Below, one piece after another: positions 43,958 to 54,596 of a stretch of DNA of 64,000 bases (positions are counted from its first letter, which is position 1; each line of letters opens with the position of its first letter). The notes under the pieces are model-generated. The model was not told where the DNA came from. It made no database searches and worked only from the letters and a program-made list of their open reading frames with translations. The stretch is from Blastomussa wellsi (Eukaryota > Cnidaria > Anthozoa > Scleractinia > Plerogyridae): NCBI GenBank assembly GCA_947652115.1, contig OX393563.1, forward strand, positions 28,190,656 through 28,254,655, given 5' to 3'. Position numbers and translations under genes: made by a program.

Positions 43958-44400
43958 CTAAATTGGGTGTTTAGATAATTCATACATTTCCTTATCAAAT
44001 GGTTTCATGAATGAAGATTTGGATTTTACAAAATCCGGTAATTTATTGTATTCCTTTAATGTCATCCATTTTTTGCCTTTCTTCAATGATTCACGAAAAA
44101 AAATGCAACCGAAGTCGTAGTAAATGTCCTTGGATTCAAAATACTTCTTTAGTTGGTAATTCTCTTTCATTTGTATCTTGATTCTCTAAGAGTTAAGGTA
44201 GTAATACTCTTCTTTATAATTTGGATTATTGTCAAGGAATTTGTCCATTGCTTTTTCTGTGCCTCTTCGCCTTTAGCAGACTGATAGTATTTCTGTTGGG
44301 CTTTCTTTAGGGCTTCCTTCCCTTTTTTTTTTTTTTTTTTTTTTTTTTGTCTTTCTCTCCTTTCTTCTTCAGTGAGGTTCAGTTTAGGTCGACCTCGCAC
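43958..44400 (-). pseudogene. Polinton A AT-hook/basic DNA-binding-like gene, frameshifted
   Basis: From 44400: VRGRPKLNLTEEERRERQ, that is an AT-hook (R-G-R-P-K) followed by a T-E-E-E-R-R basic helix. A long Lys run (T-run at 44322-44348), KAQQKYYQSAKGEEAQKK and a frame change follow. Then comes an acidic/aromatic end (KSKSSFMKPFDKEMYELSK, 43958-44170). The G-R-P-[KR]-x-x-x-x-T-E-[ED]-E-R start is common in Polinton regulatory proteins, and a second gene with it lies at 57000-57420. Probably a nuclear DNA-binding regulator. Function unproven. Confidence 0.5.
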
Positions 44401-44534
44401 CTTTATTTTGATTACAAACTCAATAACTGGCTCAATGCCAAATTACACAGAAAAATATAATTTGGCATTTATGGAAGAAGAAATTTTGCTTTATAGAAAA
44501 AAAAAACAAAGGCAATTATTTACTTCACAGGTAA

Positions 44535-44762
44535 TTATTGATTATTTCTCTGTAATGGGCCATGATAATCTTCACCACATTTACATTTGAATATAAAATA
44601 TTTTTCATTTTCTTGTTTTCTGTCATCATTAATAAAATAGAATGTTCCATAATCTGTTTTGTGTGCATATTCGATGTCATGGACATCAATTTCCATCATA
44701 TCCATTAATTCAAAAATTTCATCAATCTCTTTCATCAGACAATCCATAATAGTAATTGTCAC
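44535..44762 (-). CDS. Polinton A small acidic CxC protein
   Basis: 75 codons: MTITIMDCLMKEIDEIFELM, an acidic middle and FIFKCKCGEDYHGPLQ. The KCKCG-x-x-Y-H segment could bind zinc. The gene is leftward and close behind the AT-hook gene. No family recognised. It might be a fragment of a larger protein. Confidence 0.4.
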   Translation of the reverse strand: MTITIMDCLMKEIDEIFELMDMMEIDVHDIEYAHKTDYGTFYFINDDRKQENEKYFIFKCKCGEDYHGPLQRNNQ

Positions 44763-44925
44763 AATTCCTTAACTAATTTTACCCAAAAATCTACTTTTGA
44801 TTTTTTTGCTCTTAAATAGACAGGAAATGACACATTTTTGTAATCTAGAAAAATGATCAATTTTTTACAAACTGAAAAAATCCCAAAAATTAAAATTTGT
44901 GTTATTCACACATAAACATCAGGCT

Positions 44926-45128
44926 TTAAAAATATTTGCTGTAATCTTTCCTCAAAGAGGCCATATCTTTCTTAATAAACTCCTGGATTCTATTATTGTA
45001 TTCTTTTCTGGATAATTTACCATTTAATAATTCTTTATCAAAATTTGATTTGGTGTTTTTGATAAATGTTTCTAATTTTTTATTCTTCTCATCATTCCAC
45101 TTTCCGCTCAATTTTTCACTTGGGTTTT
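44926..45128 (-). pseudogene. Polinton A zinc-finger gene, 3' part (split by Polinton B)
   Basis: Open on minus: LSGKWNDEKNKKLETFIKNT, then KELLNGKLSRKEYNNRIQEF and IKKDMASLRKDYSKYF, ending at 44926. The ATG at 45111 is internal. The frame is open up to the Polinton B edge at 45129 and has the same strand and phase as the frame arriving at 56999 on the other side. This is therefore the C-terminal half of the gene at 57000-57420. Charged, helical, function unknown. Confidence 0.6.
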
Positions 45129-45279
45129 ACACACATACACCGTGAGGGTTCTGCGACAGATTTGTATTCAGGGCATTACAAAGCCTCGACACAAATGAAG
45201 CTCGCTTTTCTAACTTAGTTTGTGTCGAGACTTTGTAATGCCCTGTATTTCGCAGAACCCTCACGCTTAATGTGTGTGT
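45129..45279. repeat. Terminal hairpin at the left end of Polinton B
   Basis: Arm 45129-45195 and arm 45219-45279 are near-perfect inverted copies. Each contains GAGGGTTCTGCG, AGGGCATTACAAAG and CTCGACACAAA. They are separated by a 23-base loop (TGAAGCTCGCTTTTCTAACT...). The outermost 150 bp of the element can therefore fold back on itself. Confidence 0.85.
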
Positions 45280-45451
45280 AAAAGCAAATAATTATGAAAA
45301 CACGAGTAAACAAAAGAGCGTGACAAATTCAGAGTCGGAAACATTGTTAACAGTGCCATAACGCTCAATGTGTGTGTGTGGAAGCAAATAATTATGTACA
45401 CCAAAGAGCGTGACACCCAGTCAAGCGAGCGGTTAGCCACAAATAATATTC

Positions 45452-45540
45452 CCTGTTGAAGAAATGCATGCACTTGTAATATTGTGTCGCAGAATTATAT
45501 TTCCATTTGAAGAAATATCAGCACAAGTATATACGCAAAC
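45452..45540 (+). promoter_or_regulatory. Promoter-proximal 51-bp repeats upstream of polB in Polinton B
   Basis: Two units (CCTGTTGAAGAAATGCATGC... at 45452 and CCATTTGAAGAAATATCAGC... at 45503), each ending near GCACTTGTA/GCACAAGTA and followed by TATT or TATACGCAAAC. The ATG at 45541 follows directly. The same array inverted precedes the right terminal gene, and three units precede the first gene of element C, so it is probably a promoter shared by terminal genes. Confidence 0.55.
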
Positions 45541-48500
45541 ATGGCTGTACCAAACGAATTTCTGGAAGAATTTCTGGAACAAGATTTTCAGCAAGAAATT
45601 GATCCGGATGTAATAAAAGACGAGTTTGTAATATCACAAACAAATTACCGGGAATGGCTACGAGTATGGTGGATGATTGTGTCCGAAGGAAATCCAAATA
45701 ATAAAGTTCTTTTAGAGTTCGCAAGAGAAAACATAGCAAAGTATACAGATTTGGTTGGAAAAGAAATCCGAGAGTTAAAAAGCGTAAAAGTAAGTTATGT
45801 GTTACAGGTAGAGTTTTCAATAGAAAGAAACGAAGAAACGCAATTCATGAAACATTATTTTCATGAAAAAGAACCGCATGTTTTTAACAGACATGAAGAA
45901 GAACTGGTAGGACAAACATTAGATGAATTCATAGAAAGAGCAAAGGGAGAAATAGAGAACTGGTCAGAGAAGGGATCAGGATGGAAAATTGAAAGAATGA
46001 AGTTAGCATACGTGAATGTTGCACGCTATCAGCCGCTGCGCGGAGGAACATATTTGCCTCTTCCAGCCAATCTGGCAAAAGGAAGGCCACAATAAACGTA
46101 CAAAACAGTGACAATGAATGTTTGAAGTGGGCACTCAGAAATGCTTTATTTCCAGCACCGAAAAATAAGAACCAAAGCAGACAAAGCAGCTATCCAGTCA
46201 AAGACGGTATTAACTATGCAGGCATCGAGTTACCAACACCGGTGAAACAGATAGACAAGCTTGAAGCTCAAAACAAAGGTCTCGCAATAAATGTCTTTGG
46301 CTGGGAAAACAACTGTGTGACAGTTCACAGGATAAGTAATAAAGAGGTTAAAATACCAAGGATAAGCTTGATGTTGATAGAGTCAGAGGAAAAACAGTAC
46401 TATTATTACGTAAAACGGGTCTCCGCATTGCTTTTTGATGAGACCAAAAACCGCAATGCAAAGCACTACTGTGTGTTGTGCTTAACAGGTTCTCACGAGC
46501 GGATTTGCTCGAGGATCATAAAAAAAATATTGCAACGGTGTGAATGGCAGGCCGACAAGGATCGAGATGCCGGAAGAGGGAAAAAACACCCTTTCTTTCA
46601 AAAATCACCACAAACAGATAAAGGCTCCTTTCGTGATATACGCTGACTTTGAGGCTTTAGTCAAAAATATTACAGGCTGTTCTCGCGGGCAAGAGAGCAA
46701 GCAAAAAAGTTTCACGGAGAAGACAGAATGGCACGAAGCAAGCGGCTATTAATTTATGGTTGTGAGAAGTGATGGTGAAATTACAGGGCAAAAAGTTTTC
46801 AGGGGTGAAAATGCTGTGGGAACGTTTCTTAGTGACATTCTGCAGGAAGAGGTGAAAATAAGAGAGAGTTTGGTCACACCAAAACCAGTTGTGATGACGG
46901 CAGAAGACTGGGAAAATTCAAAACCGAAACAGATTGCCATATTTGTAACAAAAGTTTGATAAAAGACCAATTACTAGACTCATTGCCAGTTTGGAACAAT
47001 GAAATATATAGCGGCCAAAGTAAAAAAAAATGTTTTTACAAAGCGCAGAAAGAATTAGATTTCATAAGACTAAAAACAATAAAAGACATAAAAGACAAAA
47101 ACTATCAATGGATTGCAAAAAATCAGGAAACGTGTTTGTTATGCGCAGAACCTTTGCTTCAGAAAAACTACAGAGACGCGGTAAAAGACCACTGTCACGT
47201 CTCCGGCAGGTTCCGCGGAGCAGCGCACAACGAATGCAATTTCAAACTGCGTATAAAACCCAAAACGGTTCCAATTCCTGTCGTATTTCACAACCTCAGA
47301 GGCTACGACGCGCATCACCTTATGCAAGCGATGTCACAGCAGCAGAAAGAAGTCCGATGCATCGCCAATAACATGGAAAAGTATATCACATTTTCAGTGG
47401 GGAATCTTCATTTCAGAGACAGCTTGAACTTTCTGCTGGGAAGCCTTGATTCACTTGTCTCCGCAACACCCAAGGAGTGTCTAAAAATAACATCAACAAT
47501 CTTAAACGACAGCGAACTACTTTACAAAAAAGGAATCTACCCTTACGAGTACATGGACTCTTGGGAGAGATTCAGCGAGACAAGGCTTCCAGACAAAGAC
47601 AAGTTTTACAGCAAACTGAATGAAGAAAACATAACAGACGAAGAGTACGCGCATGCGCAGAGGGCCTGGGAGGTTTTTGAGTGTCAAACACTGGGCGATT
47701 ATCACGACCTTTATGTGAAAACGGACGTTGCCCTGCTGGCAGATGATTTCGAGAACTTTCGAAACCTGTGCGCAGAGAAGTACGGTTTGGTTTCGCCAGG
47801 CCTGAGCTGGCACGCGCTCTTGAAAATGACAGGGGTCGAGCTGGAGTTGTTCACAGACATCGAAATGCAACTTTTCATGGAAAGAGGAATACGAGGCGGA
47901 ATTTCAATGGTAAGCAAGAGGTTTGCCAAGGCAAACAACCCCCTGCTGCCTGCTTATGACCCGAACGAGCCGAAAAAATATATCATCTATCTCGACGCAA
48001 ACAACCTTTACGGATGGGCAATGTGCAAGAAAAAAGAGAATGCAAGAAATGGTTGGATTCTCGAGGTGATCTTGAATATCCCGCAGAACTGCACGAGGAG
48101 CACAACAGCTTTCCACTGGCGCCGGAAAAAAAGGAAGTAAAAAAATAAAAGATGTCGGACTACCAAAAGAAGATGGTGAACGACCTGGATATAAAAATGC
48201 CACCCGACAGCAAGAAGCTGCTGCTGACGCTTGAAGACAAAAGCAACTACGTCGTCCATTACAGAAACCTTCAGTTTTATCTGAAGCAGGGAATGAAACT
48301 TAAGCGCGTGCACAGGGTGCTGGAGTTCGAACAAGAACGCTGGATGGAACCTTGTATCATGATGAACACTGAGTTCAGGAAAAAAAGCAAAGAGTGACTT
48401 TGAAAAGAACTTTTACAAGCTCATGAACAACTCGGTTTTCGGCAAAACCATGGAAAACCTGCGCAGCCGTGTTGACATAAAAATCGTGCGAAGCGCAGAG

Positions 48501-49271
48501 GAAAATAAAATAAGGAAGCTGATCGCAAGCCCTTTGTACTCAAGGTTTGCCGAATTCACAAACGACATGGCGGGAATCCACATGCACAAAAGCCGCTTGC
48601 TGCTGAACAAGCCTGTTTACACGGGCATGACGATCCTCGACAACAGCAAGATCCTGATGTACGACTTTTCTTACAACAAGCTGAAAAAGCAATACGGTGA
48701 AAAGTGTGAGCTCTTGTACACAGACACCGACAGCCTTCTGCTTGAGATAGAAACGGACGACGTCTACAAAGACATCGCAAGAAATTCGTTTCTTTACGAT
48801 ACGAGCGATTACCCGAAGGAGCACCCGCTTCACTCAAACGAGAACAAAAAGGTCTTGGGCAAGATGAAGGATGAATATGCCGGAACGCCGATACCAGAGT
48901 GCGTGTGTCTTTGGTCGAAAATGTACTCGATTCTGAGAGCGGACGAAAAAAACATCAAAAAAGCGAAGGGCGTAAAAAAATGCGTGGTCAAGAAACAAAT
49001 CAAGCATGAACAGTTCAAGGAAACGCTTTCTGGTGCGAAACAGTTATGGCACGGAATGAACATTCTTCGAAGTGAGGGGCACCAAATCTACGGAATGCAC
49101 GTAAACAAGATTTCGCTGTCCGCGTTTGATTCAAAACGCTGGATAGCGGACGATTGGATCCATACAAAAGCTTACGGGTTCACAGAAGCACTTGATTTGA
49201 CAGAAGCTGATTTGGCAAAAGCTGCAGCAGCTTTGGCTGTTGTTGATTTGTCAGAATTTGGGGTTGATTGA
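45541..49271 (+). pseudogene. polB: Polinton B family-B DNA polymerase, all motifs present but frameshifted
   Basis: In order: N-terminal MAVPNEFLEEFLEQDFQQEI and the module EKGSGWKIERMKLAY (45541-46095), the NVQNSDNECLKWALRNAL block (46122 on), exonuclease motif I (FVIYADFEALV, 46632 on), a Cys/His segment (CLLCAEPL ... DHCHVSGRFRGAAHNECN) and exonuclease II (VVFHNLRGYDAHHL). Motif A follows (IIYLDANNLYGWAM, 46956-48140), then motif B (MNNSVFGKTMENL) and motif C (LLYTDTDSLLLEI) in 48423-49271. Frame changes occur near 46090, 46640, 46750, 46960, 48025, 48140 and 48400. About 1240 codons in all, a full-length Polinton protein-primed polymerase. Confidence 0.9.
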
Positions 49272-49462
49272 ATCCCAAGGGCTCGGGCAACATCGCGCGG
49301 ATCCAAACCGCGTAAAAAGTCAATTAACAAAGGATCGGCAAAAAAGGTTTCTTCTTTCCGAAGCGTTCTTCTATTCTTAAGAACCCAATAATTTTCATCA
49401 TGATCACATTTTTTGCGTATATTTGACTTGGAAATTAAATCACCGTTGCGTCCACTTCCCAT
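49172..49462 (-). CDS. Polinton B small basic protein overlapping the polB 3' end
   Basis: 96 codons: MGSGRNGDLISKSNIRKKCD, HDENYWVLKNRRTLRKEETF, FADPLLIDFLRGLDPRDVAR, then an Ala/Ser-rich end that is antisense to the polB tail. The part outside the overlap (49272-49462) looks like a real basic protein start. The rest may be read-through into antisense sequence. It is placed 14 bp behind the next leftward gene. No family recognised. Confidence 0.4.
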   Translation of the reverse strand: MGSGRNGDLISKSNIRKKCDHDENYWVLKNRRTLRKEETFFADPLLIDFLRGLDPRDVARALGIQSTPNSDKSTTAKAAAAFAKSASVKSSASVNP

Positions 49463-49476
49463 TTTTCAAAATACAT

Positions 49477-50070
49477 CTATTTCTTTAAAAGACCACTGTT
49501 CAAGTTTGCAGGCGGGAGAACGGTGTTTGGAGGGACAACCATGAGCTCTTCACGCACAAAACCGCGCTTTGGCCCGTCGTGCAAATAGTATAGAACGGGT
49601 TGATTTGGTTTGGAAAAAGATCTTTCAATGTTGTAAACTTTCAACGACCAGATTGGATCTGTGGCTCTCTTCTTTCCCCCACCTTCCAACTCTCCCGGAA
49701 AGTAAAGATAACGACCTTGAACAAGAGAGGGGAGGATTTTTTCAACCTTTCCAACTGGCCTTCTATAGGGTGTTGATGGTTTGGAATAAACAGCTTTTTC
49801 TTTGATAGCTTCTGCGGGTTTCTTGTCGATAAGGCTTGTCTTTTCGTTGTTCTGTTGAGCGTTTGTCGGAATCCAGTCAAGAAGTTTGGTGCGGTAACGC
49901 GCGTATTTTGCGTACGCAGCTTGGTACGCCTCGAGAGCTTTATCATGCCGCACTTTTTCTTCAAGCGCAGCTTTGTCACCGCCCCCAAAAGCCCTCACAA
50001 GATAATTGCCACAGATGAAAGCTGCTGCATTCAACACAGCCCCGACAACCATAATCGCGATACTTGCCAT
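49477..50070 (-). CDS. Polinton B membrane protein with an integrase-tail-like end
   Basis: 197 aa, intact. The N-terminal hydrophobic helix (MASIAIMVVGAVLNAAAFIC) is a membrane anchor. Then come GGGDKAALEEKVRHDKALEA, a helical region, KLLDWIPTNAQ, a Pro/Lys-rich linker, and a beta-rich end (WSLKVYNIERSFSKPNQPVL, YYLHDGPKRGFVREELMVVP). The end is similar in style to the SH3-like C-terminal barrel of Polinton integrases, in which a V/Y-x-x-x-R ... P-V-x-Y-x-L-x-D ... G-x-x-x-x-E-L pattern is typical. No DDE core is present. Function unknown. Confidence 0.6.
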   Translation of the reverse strand: MASIAIMVVGAVLNAAAFICGNYLVRAFGGGDKAALEEKVRHDKALEAYQAAYAKYARYRTKLLDWIPTNAQQNNEKTSLIDKKPAEAIKEKAVYSKPSTPYRRPVGKVEKILPSLVQGRYLYFPGELEGGGKKRATDPIWSLKVYNIERSFSKPNQPVLYYLHDGPKRGFVREELMVVPPNTVLPPANLNSGLLKK

Positions 50071-50117
50071 TTTTTTTTTCTTATATTTATTTTTTCAAAA
50101 TGTTGGTCGGAAGGGTT

Positions 50118-50258
50118 TTAGACGCTGGCGGGAAGGATTTTCTGGTTCTCCAGGTATTTTTTAACCGCAACGCTCCCCGCAATGACAGCTGTGAACATTG
50201 CGTAGTTTTCGATGGAATTAGAAGGGTCAGCGATTTTGACGAGCTTGTCGTCTGACAT
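50118..50258 (-). CDS. Polinton B 46-residue membrane peptide
   Basis: A short intact frame, ATG at 50258 to TAA at 50118: MSDDKLVKIADPSNSIENYA then MFTAVIAGSVAVKKYLENQK and ILPASV. One hydrophobic segment (residues about 20-34) suggests a small membrane protein. It lies between two leftward genes in the virion block with short spacers, and intactness among broken genes argues that it is real. No family recognised. Confidence 0.55.
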   Translation of the reverse strand: MSDDKLVKIADPSNSIENYAMFTAVIAGSVAVKKYLENQKILPASV

Positions 50259-50289
50259 GTTTGTTATAGAATATAGAAAAATTATTTAC

Positions 50290-50742
50290 TTGGAAATTTT
50301 TTTCTTGACTTCCATTTCTTTCCACTAGTATTTTTATCACTCTCCTTTGTAACTCTTCCGCTTCTTAATTTCTTTCCACTAGTATTTTTTTCACTCTCGT
50401 AACTCTTCCACTTCTTGAACACTTAGCTCTTCCTCATTTTCCACTCTCGAAAGTAACTCTTCCACATCTTCCTCATTTTCCACATTTTCCTCAATTCCCA
50501 CCACAGACTCGAGATCAGGATTATTGACTATCCAAACGATACTTTTTAAGCAACACCGTATGAAATACCACCAAAATATGCCAATGCTTGTTCAAATGAA
50601 TTTTTTTGGAGTTTCCTGCCGACACCAGCACGGCCAACTTCTCACGAAGTGCAGGAATATCAGGCTGCAATGAAGAGACATTGTCGGGCGCTTCAGGCAT
50701 GTTCAAAACTTCGGTCATCACGGTGTCTTCGAAATCACCCAT
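50290..50742 (-). pseudogene. Polinton B acidic protein with a hydrophobic centre, frameshifted
   Basis: From 50742: MGDFEDTVMTEVLNMPEAPD, QPDIPALREKLAVLVSAG, then a hydrophobic stretch around LAYFGGISYGV in the adjoining frame. It continues through NPDLESVVGIEENVENEEDV, an Asp/Glu-rich repeat (EELLSRVENEEEL), and a basic end with two KNTSGKK units (about 50330-50390). The end has a duplicated TTTCTTTCCACTAGTATTTTT. Frame changes at about 50600 and 50405. Probably a virion or host-interaction protein. No family recognised. Confidence 0.45.
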
Positions 50743-50824
50743 TTTGTATATTGGTTTTCTTTTTTAATTGTGCACAAATTTTATTCTGAAAGGGTGCCGA
50801 AGTGCGAGCACAAGGAAGGAAAAC

Positions 50825-51370
50825 TTATTTTTTCAACCCCGAAATGAATTCTTTGTACTCATCTTTAGAAAGTTCGCCAGCGTAATCTTCAAAAACCGCT
50901 TTCAAAGTCTTCCACGAGGGCGTATAGAAAAGCACAAGCGCAGCTACGTTTTCGCGGAAAGAAGCTGTGATGCTTGTCATCTTTTGGGTGAGCACCCACA
51001 AGCTGAGTCCTGAGTGGCGGGCGTTGAATGCGCGATTGACCAGCGGCCCTGAGCGCTTTTTCACATCTTTCTTGGCTGCGCAGTCATCAAGGATTATGAG
51101 CGCGTTGGTGCCCTCCAAAAACCAGCTAACAAGCTTCAGCCAGGGTTCAACCAAATTCTGTTCGCAAATGATTACATAAAAACGCGGGTCAGCCACAGCG
51201 AAACGAAAATAAGTCTTGTTACGTGCGAATGTCGAGCAGATGAGCGCGATGTAGTCGAACAGGCCGTGAAAAGGACGGCAGAGCTGATCAACCACAAACT
51301 GCGATTTACCTGAATTTGTCGGCCCCACGATGAGAGCGTTGAACGGTATGTTGTTTGGGTCCAGTTTATT
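50825..51370 (-). CDS. Polinton B packaging ATPase (A32/FtsK-HerA type)
   Basis: Walker A is VGPTNSGKSQFVVDQL and Walker B is NALIILDDCAA, with an SLWVLTQKMTSI sensor block. The open frame runs from 51328 (GTG) to 50825, and the frame stays open upstream (DPNNIPFNALI) to about 51370 without an ATG. The true start is therefore lost or non-canonical, and it abuts the end of the capsid gene (51369). Polinton A carries the same protein at 16690. The core is not interrupted. Confidence 0.8.
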   Translation of the reverse strand, partial: NKLDPNNIPFNALIVGPTNSGKSQFVVDQLCRPFHGLFDYIALICSTFARNKTYFRFAVADPRFYVIICEQNLVEPWLKLVSWFLEGTNALIILDDCAAKKDVKKRSGPLVNRAFNARHSGLSLWVLTQKMTSITASFRENVAALVLFYTPSWKTLKAVFEDYAGELSKDEYKEFISGLKK

Positions 51371-52610
51371 AGAATTGCGCAGATTCTAATTGCTGCCCCA
51401 ATATATTCATTTGTGAGTCTCTGATCACGAAAATGTGGCAGTTCACTTTGCCTCCTCTGCTTGCCTTCCTCTCGAGCTCAAGCTGAATACCGTTTTGTGT
51501 GTTCACAAACCGTGTGCCGCTGCCGTGCAGCGACTGATCTGTCATGGAGCGCAGATCGACCAAAAGCCCGAACTTGTCTTCGCTCCAGAACTTTGTCTTA
51601 TTGATGTGGGGCGTTATTTTTTGTGGAAAGAAGCGGCGGACCATCTCCCACATGTCCCTCTTTGTGATGCCGGTGTTGAAGAGCCTGTTGGGCTTGCCTT
51701 TCACAGTGACGTTGACTTTCGTGAGGCCGGGGTTGATGAACTTTTCTGAATCTCTGGCCCCTTGAGCGTAAGGCTCGATGAACCGGAGAAGGATTGCTTT
51801 CAAGGACCTACTCTGGGGGTTGACACTGAGGTTAATCTTTTCCTCGCTTTTGGGGAAAAGGTGTGCGTCTTAAGAAGCTGGACGTGATCGTACGCGAATG
51901 CCTTTTCCCTCGGAGTAAACACTGCGCGCCTCGTCCTCCAGAGACTTGCTACTCATCATTTCGTAACCGATCTTGATGTTTCTCAGCTTGTATTTCAGTT
52001 ATGTGGGGTCTGAGCCTTTGACAACCTGAAAGGCCTGTGCAAGGGTCAGCTGAAACATGAGTTCGTGAATGAGAGCTTGGGGATGAAAGACTCCGTTATC
52101 GGTCAGGATCTGGTGGTCCAGTCTTATTCGGTATTCTGTGCCATAAACTGCTGAGAGCGCGTTTTCCGCATCAACACCCGAGGTTTTCTTATCCTCAGTA
52201 TTTGAGAGGAACTTGCAGAGGTCCTCGCTTTGAATTCCATCGAGCTGCCTGTTGTCTCACTCCTCCAGCGAGAGGAAAAGGTCCTCTCAGGTCTTGTAGA
52301 TGTCATAGCCACCAATGACATGAGGATCTTCGACCCCGAACTTCACAACCAGCCTGTCGACCAGAGCGCGACCGACGTTTTGTACGAGGAAGTTGTTGGG
52401 GTCCCCTCCAGACAGGTCGATTTTGAAAATTAGTGCGAGCAAGCCGGGCATGAGGATCTCGTTCTCACCCAGCTTGGGTACGTAAACATTCAGGATCTCG
52501 CCGGGGTTGGCCTCGCTTGGATTAAAGGTAAGCGTTGCGTTGCACGCTCGAATTTCGCCGCGTGGATATTTTTCTCTTTGTAGTTAGTCAAAGGTTTGCT
52601 TGCACTGTCA
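51369..52610 (-). pseudogene. Polinton B major capsid protein (double jelly roll, hexon-like) with in-frame stops
   Basis: From about 52590: ATLTFNPSEANPGEILNVYV, PKLGENEILMPGLLALIFKI, NFLVQNVGRALVDRLVVKFG, GIQSEDLCKFLSN, YRIRLDHQILTDNGVFHPQA, ARSVYSEGKAFAYDHVQLLK, and (51369-51803) SLKAILLRFIEPYAQGARDS, GLTKVNVTVKGKPNRLFNTG and GTRFVNTQNGIQLELER. Two TGA codons (around 52262 and 52288) and one TAA (around 52001) interrupt one frame. The layout fits the hexon-type capsid of this Polinton group, which differs from the capsid of Polinton A. Assignment is by position and recurring blocks. Confidence 0.7.
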
Positions 52611-52650
52611 TTTCTATATTAAACAGAAAAAAGTTTTTATTCAATAGACA

Positions 52651-53972
52651 ATGGCAGAAGGTGGCGGTTTTGAAAACCCTGCTTTTGACCCGCATCCCTT
52701 TGGCCACGAAGACCCTGACCTTGACGATGCTATTGACAACGATGGCGATGAACAAGACCGTCAAAACACAACCGGTCCTTTTGTGCCGGGCACCGTATCG
52801 ACACCCTATCACGGTGGCGAAGAAATTGAAATGGAAACAAGGCTTCACGAACAGAGCGGGCTGCCAGACACTTCTTACACCGAGGAAACTCCATTGGTGG
52901 GCAGCAGTGAACTAGCTTGGCTTGCTGCAAAAGAGCAATTTCCGAACATGAGCTCAAGTGAGCTTGAGTTTTTTTTACAGCCCAAAAAACGGAAGGCTTC
53001 AAGTTAAAATGTTTGGCGCTGGAAAAAAGCGATATGACATATTTACCACAAAAGGGGTACAAAACAGAAACATCTAAATCCAAGCCTTACCAAAGAAATA
53101 AAAACTGCACTCGGAAAGTCCATTTTTGAATTAAAGGAAGCCGTTTAGCAAGAACGGGCTGAAAAAAAAGAAAAGAATTGGAAAAATCTTTATCTATGGC
53201 AGAAGAACAAGAAAAAGTTAAAAATGACATCGAAGAAATCAGAAACAGAATGAGATTAATTGATGAACAGAGAGCTGCTCTTGAAGATACACATGGGCCT
53301 TTGGATGAAAAAGAACTTCAAAAACTGAAACAGGCGAAAAAAGACCTTGAAAGAGAACATCAAGGTAAAAGAAAGCAACTGGAACGAATCAACAAAACAG
53401 CAAAGCAGGCGCCAAAATTAAAAGAAGATATACAGAAGCTCACAGAAGAAAATGCCAGGTTAGAAAAAAAAACATAAGTGAACTTCAAGAGAAAATTGAC
53501 ACAGAAGCCCTCAACAAGCTGAAAGTTCAAAAAGCAGAACTGGAACACCAAAATAAAGGGCGGTCATCAACGATGAGAACGCCTCACCCTCTGACAAAGA
53601 AGTCGCGATCAGGTTGACACACACATTGAGGAAATAGAACGAGAGAAACCTCTGCGTGAAAGGGTCAAAGAGATCTTCAAAAAATATGGCGCGACCGCCA
53701 CGGCTGTCCTTCTTGCTGCTGGTGTCACGATTGGCGCTGTCGTCGGCACAATCAACAACTCGCTGAAAGCCACTGCCAAAGGGTTGGGAAATGGTTTGAA
53801 AGAGATTGGCAAAAAACTTGCTGGAATTCTTCCAGGGTTAATTGGCTCTATTGTGAGTTTCCTTTTCAAAGCTGCTGGCCAGGCAATTGGTTTTCTGGCA
53901 GAACACACATGGCTACTGATTTTGACTGTGGTGGCATTTTTGGTTGAGGGCTATATCAAAAAGCGGCGTTAA
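52651..53972 (+). pseudogene. Polinton B acidic coiled-coil protein with C-terminal membrane domain, frameshifted
   Basis: Starts at ATG 52651: MAEGGGFENPAFDPHPFGHE, a very acidic stretch, LVGSSELAWLAAKEQFPNMS. A frame change at about 52980 leads to MFGAGKKRYDIFTTKGVQN and PSLTKEIKTALGKS, then a Lys/Glu coiled coil (53178-53477). Another break near 53590 leads to EIEREKPLRERVKEIFKKYG, LLAAGVTIGAVVGTINN and FLAEHTWLLILTVVAFLVEG, ending KKRR at 53970. The end is a glycine-rich double hydrophobic helix. About 440 residues in all. It overlaps the next gene tail to tail by 4 bp. Probably a virion membrane or core protein. Unnamed. Confidence 0.6.
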
Positions 53973-54543
53973 AGCAATGCCAAGAATGCCAACCCAGCAA
54001 CTGCAACCGTGCCAACAGCGACAGCAATTTTGTTTAAGTCATGTGACTCACTGCCCGAGCCGGCTGTGGGCACTGGGTCCTCTGTTTGCTCTTCTTTTGT
54101 TGCTGGAGTCAGGCCAGCAGTCTTTTGATCTTTTTTGCTTTCAGTTGTGGCTGTCTTATCAAACTCGGTGCAGCGTCTTCCAATGGAACTGCTGGAACCG
54201 CCAGCGGTCTTTTTTCTGTGCGGGGCGTTAACAGGAAAGGGAAGCCGTCAACTTCACCGTCGACCAAACCCAGTGCGGTTTTCATGCCTGCGCTCCAAGA
54301 CGCTCCGAAGACGCTTTGCAGACTGCCTGGACCCTCTTTGAAAAATATTTCGGCTGTTGCTGTGTGATCTGGTGCAAAAAATATCTGTGCTTCAAATTTG
54401 CTTTTGTCGGCCCTCGGGAACCGTGCAGAAAAAGCTGCCCATGCTTTGACTTGTGCAAACTTCGCATTGGAAGCCTGCGCTATTTTTTCGAGATAGTTAA
54501 ACACAAAAGAATGTTGCTTACGTGCGGTTTTCCAGATGTTCAT
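53969..54543 (-). pseudogene. Polinton B tail-anchored conserved protein, one frameshift
   Basis: From ATG 54543: MNIWKTARKQHSFVFNYLEK, IAQASNAKFAQVKAWAAFSA, FFAPDHTATAEIFFKEGPGS, LQSVFGASWSAGMKTALGLV. A Pro-rich stretch follows, then after a frame change at about 54110 a C-terminal anchor DLNKIAVAVGTVAVAGLAFL up to the stop at 53969. It is encoded opposite the membrane protein and the penton gene. Function unknown; a virion membrane protein is possible. Confidence 0.5.
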
Positions 54544-54596
54544 TTTCTTTTTTGCAGTTATTTTTTAAAATGAAAATTTGCACACAACAAAATAAA

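Larger units (their letters stand above)
45129..45555 (+). repeat. Polinton B left terminal inverted repeat
   Basis: 427 bp. It matches 56567-56999 inverted with moderate divergence in the middle (around 45320-45345) and strong identity at both ends. The repeat includes the ATG and first five codons (ATGGCTGTACCAAAC) of the polB gene. Confidence 0.88.

Noticed and set aside
45129..45540. CRISPR-like or satellite array from the repeated words in the terminal repeats
   Set aside because: Only two to three units, inverted at the other end, with a clear role as transposon ends and promoters.
47030..49063. Many alternative frames overlapping the Polinton B polymerase
   Set aside because: They are shadow frames of the polymerase. 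Only the plus frames carry the family motifs.
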